DNA of 48,491 bases from JALRBM01 sp966186595 (GTDB lineage: Bacteria; Patescibacteriota; Saccharimonadia; Saccharimonadales; Saccharimonadaceae). The stretch covers positions 1 through 48,491 of the forward strand of contig CBIFWO010000005.1 of assembly GCA_966186595.1 (NCBI GenBank). The letters run 5' to 3'. Shown here piece by piece: positions 1 through 7,767 of the stretch (within the stretch, counting starts at the first letter, position 1; each line of letters begins with the position of its first letter). The notes below the pieces were generated by a model that saw only the letters and a list, made by a program, of their open reading frames with translations, had not been told where the DNA came from and did not search any database. Position numbers and translations under genes: made by a program.

Positions 1-293
1 GATCATCCTCTCAGACCAGCTAACGATCGTCGACTTGGTGAGCCATTACCTCACCAACAATCTAATCGTACGCGGGCCGCTCCCAAAGCGGATAAATCCT
101 TTAATCCGAAGATCATATGCGGCATTAGCCACCCTTTCGGGTAGTTATTCCTCACTTTGGGGCACGTTCCCACGCGTTACTCAGCCGTCCGCCGCTCGCC
201 GCCAAGTAGTAAACTACTCGCGCTGCCGCTCGACTTGCATGTATTAGGCACTCCGCCAGCGTTCAGCCTGAGCCAGGATCAAACTCTCCATAA
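1..293 (-). rRNA. rrs: 16S ribosomal RNA, 5' part only
   Basis: This is the first ~293 nt of 16S rRNA, read on the minus strand and cut by the left edge of the window. Seen: the complement of 270-292 carries the universal AGAGTTTGATCCTGGCTCAG start, followed by GAACGCTGGCGG and CTAATACATGCAAGTCGA, then the V1/V2 region. The mature 5' end is placed near 293 by analogy with other bacteria and was not mapped. The V1 helix (GGCAGCGCGAGTAG) resembles Saccharibacteria sequences, which is the main taxonomic hint in the window. Its promoter and boxA lie upstream at 356-463. Confidence 0.96.
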
Positions 294-355
294 AAGATGT
301 GTCAACCGAAGTTGGCACGTCTAAATTAATAGACTGACGATGATATATTGCACAA

Positions 356-373
356 CTAAATTGTTAAAGATCA
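356..373 (-). promoter_or_regulatory. boxA-like antitermination element of the rRNA leader
   Basis: The minus strand reads TGATCTTTAACAATTTAG about 63 nt upstream of the 16S start. This closely resembles the E. coli rrn boxA core (GCTCTTTAACAA). BoxA in nascent rRNA recruits NusB/NusE to prevent early termination. Assignment rests on motif similarity and position in the rRNA leader. Confidence 0.7.
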
Positions 374-433
374 TTGATCTGTCCAACTCCACGTTGTTTA
401 TCGCATCACTAAAGAGCGATCAGACTGATATTT

Positions 434-463
434 AGCATACCCTAGCCTTAGGTGTAGCGTCAA
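434..463 (-). promoter_or_regulatory. rRNA operon promoter
   Basis: On the minus strand TTGACG (458-463) is followed after 18 nt by TATGCT (434-439), giving a predicted start near 427 and a leader of about 135 nt before 16S. It is the best promoter between the DUF212 gene and 16S. Confidence 0.65.
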
Positions 464-476
464 GGGTAATTTTGAG

Positions 477-908
477 TTATTTTGTAGCTAAAAACACAAC
501 CCAACCGATCACAGCCCCAACCGTAGCTCCAACCACCACCTCCAAAGGGGTATGACCTTTGGCGGCACGTGGCAATGGCACCTGACTTTTCTGCTCTTTA
601 ATAAGCTGTTGAATAGCTGCGCCCTGCTCGCCTGATGAGCGCCTTACCATTACTGCATCGTACATAACAATCGAGGCGAAAAGGATGGCCAGTCCAAATA
701 GTCCGCTTTGAATCCCATCCCGAAGACCAATCACCATGAGCAGGGCCGCCACCGACGCGCTATGAGCACTAGGCATATTTCCCGAAAGGTAGAGTTGGCG
801 AATGTGATCGAAGTTACCTGTTTTAACAGCGATAAGGATATACTTTGCGCCCTGTGCGATTAACCATGCTGCTACGATCGCTATAAGGTAAGGTGAAAGT
901 ATATCCAT
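477..908 (-). CDS. divergent PAP2 family membrane protein (DUF212/YuiD-like)
   Basis: A 143-residue integral membrane protein with about four hydrophobic segments. It contains the family's phosphatase-like signatures: SGNMPSAHSA around residues 42-51 and GHTPLEVVVGA around 118-128, whose His residues match the acid phosphatase/VPR-type motifs. Length is normal for DUF212. The substrate is unknown; lipid phosphate or pyrophosphate hydrolysis is inferred from the fold. It starts 4 nt after the gyrA stop with a weak GGAG site, so it is probably co-transcribed with gyrB-gyrA. The rRNA promoter begins just beyond its stop codon. Confidence 0.85.
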   Translation of the reverse strand: MDILSPYLIAIVAAWLIAQGAKYILIAVKTGNFDHIRQLYLSGNMPSAHSASVAALLMVIGLRDGIQSGLFGLAILFASIVMYDAVMVRRSSGEQGAAIQQLIKEQKSQVPLPRAAKGHTPLEVVVGATVGAVIGWVVFLATK

Positions 909-912
909 AATC

Positions 913-3426
913 TTATTCTCCGTCTTCGTTTTCGTCTTCCTTCGCCTGCTCGGACATCAGTCCAACTGACGAAACGGCATCCTCAGCCGCAAGTCTCATT
1001 ATACGAACTCCCTGTGTGGTTCGTCCAAGAGTTGGGATATCTTTCAGTCCGACGCGAATAGCCTGTCCCTTGTTAGAGATGAGGAGGATCTCATTTGTAT
1101 CCACTTCGAGACTACGCACCGAAATGATTGGACCCGTTTTAGCAGTGACGACTGCGGCCTTAATTCCAACTCCGCCGCGTTTATGACTTGGGAAGTTGGC
1201 TACCCTTGTAATTTTTCCGTATCCATTCCTACTAATCACAAGAAGATTCTGATCATCCGCGCAGACGATATCCATACCGACCACCGTATCATTCGGGCGA
1301 AGTCGCACACCACGGACACCCCTTGCCGCCCTCCCCATAGGCCGAGCTTCGGACTCGTTGAAGCGAACTGCTTGACCGGCCGATGTTGAGACAATCACAT
1401 CATCACCTCCACTTGTCTTTTTGATCCAGCGCAGCTCATCACCATCATCTAGCTTGATCGCGATCAAACCATTTGTACGAATATTGGCATAATCCTTAAA
1501 TGGCGTCTTTTTCACGGTTCCCTTAGTCGTTGCCATAAAGAGATAGCCATCATCCTTCGCATCCTTCTCGTGACGGATGATTGAAGTAATCTTTTCCTCT
1601 GGTTGCAACTGAAGAAGATTGACAGCGGCCACCCCCTTTGCCGCCAGACTCGCCGCAGGCACTTCATACGCCTTTAGCCGGAAAATACGGCCCTTATTTG
1701 TAAAGAAGAGAAGATAATCATGAGTACTAGCCGGCACGAGTTGATCGATGATGTCCTCTTCCTTGGTCGTCATGCCACGCTTGCCCTTGCCACCACGGTT
1801 CTGACGACGATATTCACTAACCAGCGTACGCTTGATATAGTTTTCCGTTGTCAAAAGTATAACACTATCTTCCTCGGGGATAAGCTCTTCATCACTAAAT
1901 TTACCAAGCTCATGGTTGATAATTTTACTACGACGTTCATCACCATACTTCTCTTTCATCTCAAGAAGCTCTGTCTTGATGATCTTGAGAATCTCTTTTT
2001 CATCCGCCAGGATGCCCTCAAGTTTGGCAATCAACTTAACCAACTCCTGTAATTCATCCTCGATAGCCTGTCGCTCCAGACCAGTAAGGCGGCGAAGCTG
2101 CATTGCCAAAATGGCCTTCGCCTGGATTTCGCTGAGTTTGAAGCTCTTGATTAAGGCTTTCTCGGCCTCCTCCTGCGTCTTGCTAGCACGAATCGTCTTA
2201 ATCACTTCATCGATATGATCGAGAGCAATTTTGTACCCCTCAAGGATATGGGCACGCTCTTTTGCCTTGCGCAGCTCAAATTCAGTTCGTCGGCGCACCA
2301 CCTTTTGACGATGTTTGATGAATTCCTGCAGCATCTCCTGCAAGCCAAGAATACGTGGCTGAATGCCGTCCACAAGAGAAAGCATGTTAAAGTTGAAGCT
2401 CGTCTGCAGTGCCGTATGCTTGTAGAGTTGATTGAGCAGCTTCTTTGGATATGCATCTTTCTTAAGCTCAATAACCACCCGCACCTGGCCACGCGCCGTC
2501 TCATCCCGCAGGTCACTAATTCCATTGAGCTTCTTTTCTTTTACTAACTCGGCTATCTTCTCAATGAGCGTTGCCTTATTTACACCGTATGGTATTTCCG
2601 TGATAACAATCTGGTGACGTCCTTTTTTAGTCTCTTCTATGTCAGCCACGGCTCGCACCATTACACTACCACGGCCTGTCATATATGCCTGTTTCATCCC
2701 CGCGCCGCCATAAATCGTTGCCCCTGTCGGAAAATCTGGCCCCTTGACATGTCGCAATAGGTCATCGATAGTAGCATTTTCATTATCAATTAGCTCGACC
2801 GACGCATCAACCAGCTCGCCCAGATTATGTGGCGGGATGTTTGTTGCCATACCAACAGCAATACCGATTTGACCATTTAAGAGGAGGTTCGGTATCTTTG
2901 CCGGCAAGACTGATGGTTCTTGTTCGGAGCCATCAAAATTATCACGAAAATCAATTGTATCTTTATTAATATCGACAAGCATCTCTTCGGCAATACGAGT
3001 CATTTTCGCTTCAGTATATCGATAGGCAGCAGCCTCATCACCATCCATCGAACCAAAGTTACCTTGACCATTCACAAGCGGCATACGCAACGACCAAGGC
3101 TGCGCCAATCGCACCATCGAGTCATAAATAGAGGTATCGCCATGAGGATGATACTTACCGATAACATCACCCACAACACGTGCACTTTTAACAAATTTTC
3201 CGCCACTTCGCCACCCATTGGCTTCCATTGAATAGAGAATGCGGCGGTGCACAGGCTTGAGGCCGTCGCGCACATCGGGCAGCGCACGATCAATAATGAC
3301 GCTCATCGAATAGCGGAAGAAGCTATCCTGCATAACATCTTCGAGAGTACGGCGCTCGACGCCTGGAACTATGATATCCTGTTCGGTATCAGTATTTGGT
3401 GTTGTGTTCATTACTTCATCATCCAT
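913..3426 (-). CDS. gyrA: DNA gyrase subunit A
   Basis: 837 residues, full length. GyrA performs the breakage-reunion step of negative supercoiling with GyrB. Seen: the N-terminal DRALPDVRDGLKPVHRR segment, the quinolone-region helix HGDTSIYDSM (Thr at the E. coli Ser83 position, Asp retained at the Asp87 position), the AAAYRYTEAKM segment carrying the catalytic Tyr, and six C-terminal beta-pinwheel repeats starting with a GyrA box of type QNRGGKG, which marks gyrase rather than topoisomerase IV. The start lies 3 nt after gyrB; an alternative ATG five codons in (3411, MNTTPNTD) is possible. Translation is probably coupled to gyrB. Confidence 0.97.
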   Translation of the reverse strand: MDDEVMNTTPNTDTEQDIIVPGVERRTLEDVMQDSFFRYSMSVIIDRALPDVRDGLKPVHRRILYSMEANGWRSGGKFVKSARVVGDVIGKYHPHGDTSIYDSMVRLAQPWSLRMPLVNGQGNFGSMDGDEAAAYRYTEAKMTRIAEEMLVDINKDTIDFRDNFDGSEQEPSVLPAKIPNLLLNGQIGIAVGMATNIPPHNLGELVDASVELIDNENATIDDLLRHVKGPDFPTGATIYGGAGMKQAYMTGRGSVMVRAVADIEETKKGRHQIVITEIPYGVNKATLIEKIAELVKEKKLNGISDLRDETARGQVRVVIELKKDAYPKKLLNQLYKHTALQTSFNFNMLSLVDGIQPRILGLQEMLQEFIKHRQKVVRRRTEFELRKAKERAHILEGYKIALDHIDEVIKTIRASKTQEEAEKALIKSFKLSEIQAKAILAMQLRRLTGLERQAIEDELQELVKLIAKLEGILADEKEILKIIKTELLEMKEKYGDERRSKIINHELGKFSDEELIPEEDSVILLTTENYIKRTLVSEYRRQNRGGKGKRGMTTKEEDIIDQLVPASTHDYLLFFTNKGRIFRLKAYEVPAASLAAKGVAAVNLLQLQPEEKITSIIRHEKDAKDDGYLFMATTKGTVKKTPFKDYANIRTNGLIAIKLDDGDELRWIKKTSGGDDVIVSTSAGQAVRFNESEARPMGRAARGVRGVRLRPNDTVVGMDIVCADDQNLLVISRNGYGKITRVANFPSHKRGGVGIKAAVVTAKTGPIISVRSLEVDTNEILLISNKGQAIRVGLKDIPTLGRTTQGVRIMRLAAEDAVSSVGLMSEQAKEDENEDGE

Positions 3427-3429
3427 AAA

Positions 3430-5409
3430 CTATACGTCCAATTCCTCTAGGTCTGCCTCTTTTGCACGGGTTTGAATAAAGCTCCGGCGCATGCTTACTT
3501 CGTCCCCCATCAACTTTGTGAATATAGCGTCGGCGGCCTCGGCGTCCTCAACGCGTACCTGTATGAGCACGCGACCGTCCGGATTCATGGTTGTTTCCCA
3601 TAACTGCTCGGCATCCATTTCTCCCAACCCCTTAAAGCGAGAGATCGTTACGCCGGCTTGTTTTACTCTATCTTCTTGAGGATCAACAACGGTACCGCGA
3701 GCCTTTTTATTTTCGATTAGCTGGTTAAGTTCCCTCTCGAGCTCAGATTCATCATAAACATAGATCTTATTCTGACCCTTATTTATACTGTAGAGCGGCG
3801 GTTTGGCCAAATATACGTATCCGCCCTCAACCACCTCCTTCATATAGCGGAAGAAGAATGTTAGTAGTAGGGTTGCAATATGACTACCGTCAACATCAGC
3901 ATCGGTCATGATAATGATCTTGTGATATCGGAGACCGTTGATATCAAATTGCTCGCCGATCCCCACACCGAATGCCTGAATCATCGCCACGATTTCCTTA
4001 TTAGCAAACATCTTATCAAGACGTGCACGTTCAGTGTTGAGAACTTTACCACGAAGTGGCAGGATTGCCTGGGTTTTGTTGTCTCTTCCCTCTTTGGCAG
4101 AACCTGCTGCTGAATTTCCCTCAACGATGTAAATTTCACTTTCACTCGGGCTTTTACTCGAGCAATCCCAGAGCTTTCCAGGGAGACCCATGCCATCCAG
4201 TGCCCCTTTTCGAAGAACATTATCACGGGCAGCACGAGCGGCCTTGCGTGCACGAGCGGCCAAGACCGCCTTGTTGACAATCTTCTTGGCGACATCAGGA
4301 TTTTCCTCTAGATAGTAGGCAAAATACTCATTCATAACCTGCTCGACATAGCGGCGAACTTCTGGGTTACCGAGCTTGTTTTTCGTCTGACCTTCAAACT
4401 GTGGATCTGGCAGCTTAACGAGAATAATCGCAGTTAAACCTTCGCGAATATCGTCACCACTAAGATTGTCTTCTTTTTCCTTCAGCAAACTATTTTTGCG
4501 CGCGTAGTCGTTAATGACACGAGTGAGAGCTGCACGGAACCCGATTAGATGAGTACCGCCATCTGGTGTAAGGACGTTGTTAGCAAATGGCTTGACCGTT
4601 TCGATAAACGTATCATTATATTGTACTGCCACTTCGACCATCGAATCTTCAACCTGTCGCTCCACATAGAATGGCTCATCACTCAAAACGTCTTTACCGA
4701 TATTGAGGTGCTTCACATAGCTCTGAATACCACCTTCAAAGTAGAATGCCATGCGTTCACTCGTGCGCTTATCGACAACGGCAGTATAAACGCCCTTGGT
4801 GAGGTACGCCTGGTGGCGTAAGTAATTAACAACCCATTTGTAATCAAACTCAACGGTTTCCTTAAAGATCGTAGGATCCGGATAGAAGGTAATTGTTGTA
4901 CCATTACCACGATCAGTCCCCCCTACCTTCTTGAATGGTACCTTTACACCCCCGCGTTCAAACTCAATACGATAGAGTTGCCCATTTTGGACCACTTCGG
5001 CTATCATGTGCGTCGAAAGTGCATTCACCACACTCGAGCCCACGCCATGGAGCCCCGAAGACACCTTGTAGCCACCGCCACCGAACTTGCCACCAGCGTG
5101 CAACACCGTGAGGACTGTCTCTAATGTACTAAGGCCAGTTTTTGGATGTTTGTCGACAGGAATGCCACGACCATCATCACTAATAGTAATACCACCATCC
5201 TCAAGAATCGCGACATCAACGCGTGTTGCATGTCCAGCAATAGCCTCATCGATTGAGTTATCGGCAATTTCCTTAATAAGATGGTGCACACCGTCATAGC
5301 CGGTGCTCCCAATATACATACCAGGACGCTTACGAACCGGCTCGAGCCCCTCAAGAACTTGAATTTGCGACCCGTCGTATGAGCCGTCGTCTTGTTTCTG
5401 TTTAGCCAT
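3430..5409 (-). CDS. gyrB: DNA gyrase subunit B
   Basis: 659 residues. GyrB is the ATPase partner of GyrA. Seen: GHKL-type ATP site (EIADNSIDEAIAGHA, DDGRGIPVD, GLHGVGSSVVNALS), transducer domain, and the TOPRIM region with EGNSAAGSAKEGRD, PLRGKVLN and the metal-binding DADVDGSHI, ending in the usual RFKGLGEMDAEQLWETTM tail. The length is that of the short GyrB form lacking the proteobacterial insertion. First gene of gyrB-gyrA-DUF212. The ATG has a GAGGGAAA stretch just upstream, and the promoter is at 5452-5480, giving a leader of about 36 nt. Confidence 0.97.
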   Translation of the reverse strand: MAKQKQDDGSYDGSQIQVLEGLEPVRKRPGMYIGSTGYDGVHHLIKEIADNSIDEAIAGHATRVDVAILEDGGITISDDGRGIPVDKHPKTGLSTLETVLTVLHAGGKFGGGGYKVSSGLHGVGSSVVNALSTHMIAEVVQNGQLYRIEFERGGVKVPFKKVGGTDRGNGTTITFYPDPTIFKETVEFDYKWVVNYLRHQAYLTKGVYTAVVDKRTSERMAFYFEGGIQSYVKHLNIGKDVLSDEPFYVERQVEDSMVEVAVQYNDTFIETVKPFANNVLTPDGGTHLIGFRAALTRVINDYARKNSLLKEKEDNLSGDDIREGLTAIILVKLPDPQFEGQTKNKLGNPEVRRYVEQVMNEYFAYYLEENPDVAKKIVNKAVLAARARKAARAARDNVLRKGALDGMGLPGKLWDCSSKSPSESEIYIVEGNSAAGSAKEGRDNKTQAILPLRGKVLNTERARLDKMFANKEIVAMIQAFGVGIGEQFDINGLRYHKIIIMTDADVDGSHIATLLLTFFFRYMKEVVEGGYVYLAKPPLYSINKGQNKIYVYDESELERELNQLIENKKARGTVVDPQEDRVKQAGVTISRFKGLGEMDAEQLWETTMNPDGRVLIQVRVEDAEAADAIFTKLMGDEVSMRRSFIQTRAKEADLEELDV

Positions 5410-5451
5410 TTTCCCTCACTATTCAGACATTCAGCTATTTACACTCCTCCC

Positions 5452-5480
5452 ATTATACCGAATAATTTGTGTTCACTCAA
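5452..5480 (-). promoter_or_regulatory. gyrB operon promoter
   Basis: On the minus strand TTGAGT (5475-5480), 17 nt spacer, TATAAT (5452-5457); start near 5445. It is back-to-back with the promoter at 5485-5514, only 4 bp apart. Confidence 0.75.
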
Positions 5481-5484
5481 GCTA

Positions 5485-5514
5485 TTGCATTGAACATATT
5501 TCTTATGCTAATCT
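5485..5514 (+). promoter_or_regulatory. promoter of the LPxTG-like surface protein gene
   Basis: TTGCAT (5485-5490), 18 nt, TAATCT (5509-5514) preceded by TGC, an extended -10. Start near 5521, leader about 48 nt. Divergent from the gyrB promoter. Confidence 0.55.
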
Positions 5515-5568
5515 TGGTATCAAGAGGTGTAAGTACACAACAAAAACATAAAACAATGGGAAAAATTA

Positions 5569-7170
5569 ATGTTTAGGAAGATAGTCTCAAATCTTGCTTT
5601 TAGTCCAGCGCTTGTTGGACAGCTTGCCTTTTATGCAAAAAGGCTGCGAAAGGAAGAGGCTACTCGCAAAATTGGACTTATCTTTACCGCCCTTGCCCTG
5701 GTTGTGCAGTCATTTGCTGTATTCACTCCTCCTGAATCGGCAAACGCCGCTAGTGGAAACGATGTTGTATATGGTGGCTTAAGAAGTAAGGAGGATCTCC
5801 TTGCAATTTACGACCAAAACCGAGATAGCGCTGGCCACCAGGATATTCAACAAATCTATAGTTACTTTGGTATCACACGTAATGATATTGCCAACGGTCA
5901 GGTCACCACGTTCAACTCCAGGGACATAGGACTAACAATCCAAAGTGCCGGACGCTCTACCTATGAATGGCAGCGCACCGCGCATAGCATCCCAAACACG
6001 TCGACAACCGTCTACACCAGCTACTTGTACCAGTTCGACTCTACATCATGGACAAAAGAACATGGGTCGCAATATACCGCATTAGTGGGTAAGCGCGCTT
6101 CCGACGGTAAATGGTTTGCCATTATGTTTGGGTGCGGCAACCCCGCGTACGTTTCCCTACCTCCCCCGCCACCAGAACCGGCCGCAGCATGTAGTGGCCT
6201 GACAATCGCGCCCATCTCGCGTACGAATTTTAGACTTTCAAGCAACGCAACCAAAAGTAATGGGGCAACCATCTCAGGATATACCTACACGATCAAGAAC
6301 AGCGGCGGTAGCACCGTCCACACCCAAACGGTTCCAAGCACAGATACAAACAATTCCCTGACACACGACTTTAAGGCAGACGGAAACTATACTGTTAACG
6401 TCACCGTAAATACCAGCGTCGGTCCGAGAACAGGCGACGCATGTCAAAAATCACTAACGGTCACGCCAGAGCCTCGGTGTCCTCTCAATCCTGATATCGT
6501 TGCCTCAAACCCCGACTGTAAGCCATGCGAGAACAATCCCAATATCTGGTATAAGGATAAGGATTGTACCTCCAAATTTGAGCTTGCCAAGAGGGTTAAA
6601 AATGTCTCACAGCTCGTCGACAACGCGAATAATACTACGGTCCTCCCCGGCGACAGAATCGAATATCGTCTTAGTGTGAAAAACACTGGCAACACCACGG
6701 GAGCGTACACTATCGAAGATAATCTCGCTGACGTACTCGAATATGCAACCATTATTGACACCGGCGGAGGCACTGTCGCAACTCAACAGACTGGCGCCCC
6801 TGCTGAAAAAATTGGCACAATCTCTTGGCCAGCAATCGAGATCAAGCCAGGTGCAACAATTGAGAAGATCATTGCTATTCAAGTCAAAGCAACGATCCCT
6901 GCCACACCCGAAGGAACGAGCAACCCTGAGTCATTCAACTGTCGTATGGTCAACAACTTTGCCGGAAATGGGACAACCGTCATGGTCAAATGCCCTACAC
7001 CAAAAGTAGTTGAACAAGTTGTTAGCGAATTGCCACATACAGGTGCAACGGAAAACATGATCTTTGCAGGTATAGTACTGGCCGTTGTCACCTACTTCTA
7101 TGCACGATCACGCCAGCTCAAGAAGGAAGTCCGCCTAATTCGTCATGATTTACACACAGGAACAATTTAA
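5569..7170 (+). CDS. secreted LPxTG-like surface protein with DUF11-type repeat
   Basis: 533 residues. Seen in order: a long N-terminal signal/anchor (basic start, hydrophobic LIFTALALVVQSFAVF near residue 40, then ANAA as likely cleavage site); an N-terminal domain of unknown type; a Pro-rich linker (PPPPPEP, ~200); an Ig/PKD-like stretch (YTYTIKNSGG..., ~230-290); a Cys-rich linker; a DUF11-type domain (NTGNTTGAYTIEDNLADVLEYA, ~365-390); LPHTG near 492 followed by a hydrophobic helix and a basic tail. That C-terminus is the classic sortase sorting signal with His in the variable position. No sortase lies in the window. Cell-wall or S-layer anchoring in a monoderm-like envelope is inferred; the ligand is unknown. 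It is followed 15 nt later by the small membrane protein at 7186. Confidence 0.8.
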   Translation: MFRKIVSNLAFSPALVGQLAFYAKRLRKEEATRKIGLIFTALALVVQSFAVFTPPESANAASGNDVVYGGLRSKEDLLAIYDQNRDSAGHQDIQQIYSYFGITRNDIANGQVTTFNSRDIGLTIQSAGRSTYEWQRTAHSIPNTSTTVYTSYLYQFDSTSWTKEHGSQYTALVGKRASDGKWFAIMFGCGNPAYVSLPPPPPEPAAACSGLTIAPISRTNFRLSSNATKSNGATISGYTYTIKNSGGSTVHTQTVPSTDTNNSLTHDFKADGNYTVNVTVNTSVGPRTGDACQKSLTVTPEPRCPLNPDIVASNPDCKPCENNPNIWYKDKDCTSKFELAKRVKNVSQLVDNANNTTVLPGDRIEYRLSVKNTGNTTGAYTIEDNLADVLEYATIIDTGGGTVATQQTGAPAEKIGTISWPAIEIKPGATIEKIIAIQVKATIPATPEGTSNPESFNCRMVNNFAGNGTTVMVKCPTPKVVEQVVSELPHTGATENMIFAGIVLAVVTYFYARSRQLKKEVRLIRHDLHTGTI

Positions 7171-7185
7171 GGGAGCGAGATCTAG

Positions 7186-7761
7186 ATGAGTGCAGAGAGA
7201 ATAAAACAAAATCCTGAAACAGAACACAATCCCGAAGAATTAGAGCGTGCTGGCCTAGAGCAACGTGAGAAACTCCGAGAAAATCTTGAGAAGGCTGGAG
7301 AAAAGTCGCACGAAAATGTAGACGATGCGCGAAAAGAAGCCCTTGAAAAAGCCAGGAGTATCGAGACAGAGAAACAACCCAATGAGGCAGTGGAGCGCAC
7401 TCCCTCCCCCGCAGAGCGACGCGCCGCGGGCCCCAGCAAAGCAGAACGCGACGCCAGTTTCAACGTTACGATGAGTGAGGTACGCTCTCAAATGTCAGCA
7501 CCCGGTCGCGCCTTTAGCAAAGTTATCCATAATAAAGCGGTTGAAAAAATTAGTGAGGCGACCGGCAACACAATTGCTCGACCAAACGCCATCCTTTCTG
7601 GGGCTGTTTTCGCCTTCCTCCTTACTCTTGCAGTCTATCTCGTGGCTAAAAACCTCGGCTATCCACTATCTGGATTTGAGACCATGGGCGCCTTCGCTTT
7701 AGGCTGGGGTATCGGGATAATCTATGACTTTCTAAAGGTCATGATTACAGGTCGTAAATAA
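7186..7761 (+). CDS. small membrane protein with charged N-terminal coiled-coil region
   Basis: 191 residues, family not recognised. The first ~110 residues are very rich in Glu, Lys, Arg and Ala (EELERAGLEQREKLRENLEK), predicting extended or coiled-coil helix. The C-terminal ~60 residues hold two hydrophobic segments (AILSGAVFAFLLTLAVYLVA; AFALGWGIGIIYDFLKVMI). The layout suggests a cytoplasmic coiled coil anchored by a helical hairpin. The gene follows the surface protein by 15 nt and has GGGAGCGAG before its ATG, so both are probably one transcript. It converges with the ATPase gene at 7768, 6 bp away, with no clear terminator between. Confidence 0.7.
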   Translation: MSAERIKQNPETEHNPEELERAGLEQREKLRENLEKAGEKSHENVDDARKEALEKARSIETEKQPNEAVERTPSPAERRAAGPSKAERDASFNVTMSEVRSQMSAPGRAFSKVIHNKAVEKISEATGNTIARPNAILSGAVFAFLLTLAVYLVAKNLGYPLSGFETMGAFALGWGIGIIYDFLKVMITGRK

Positions 7762-7767
7762 GCGCTC

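Noticed and set aside
35..247. A 70-codon frame at the left edge
   Set aside because: Antisense of 16S rRNA.
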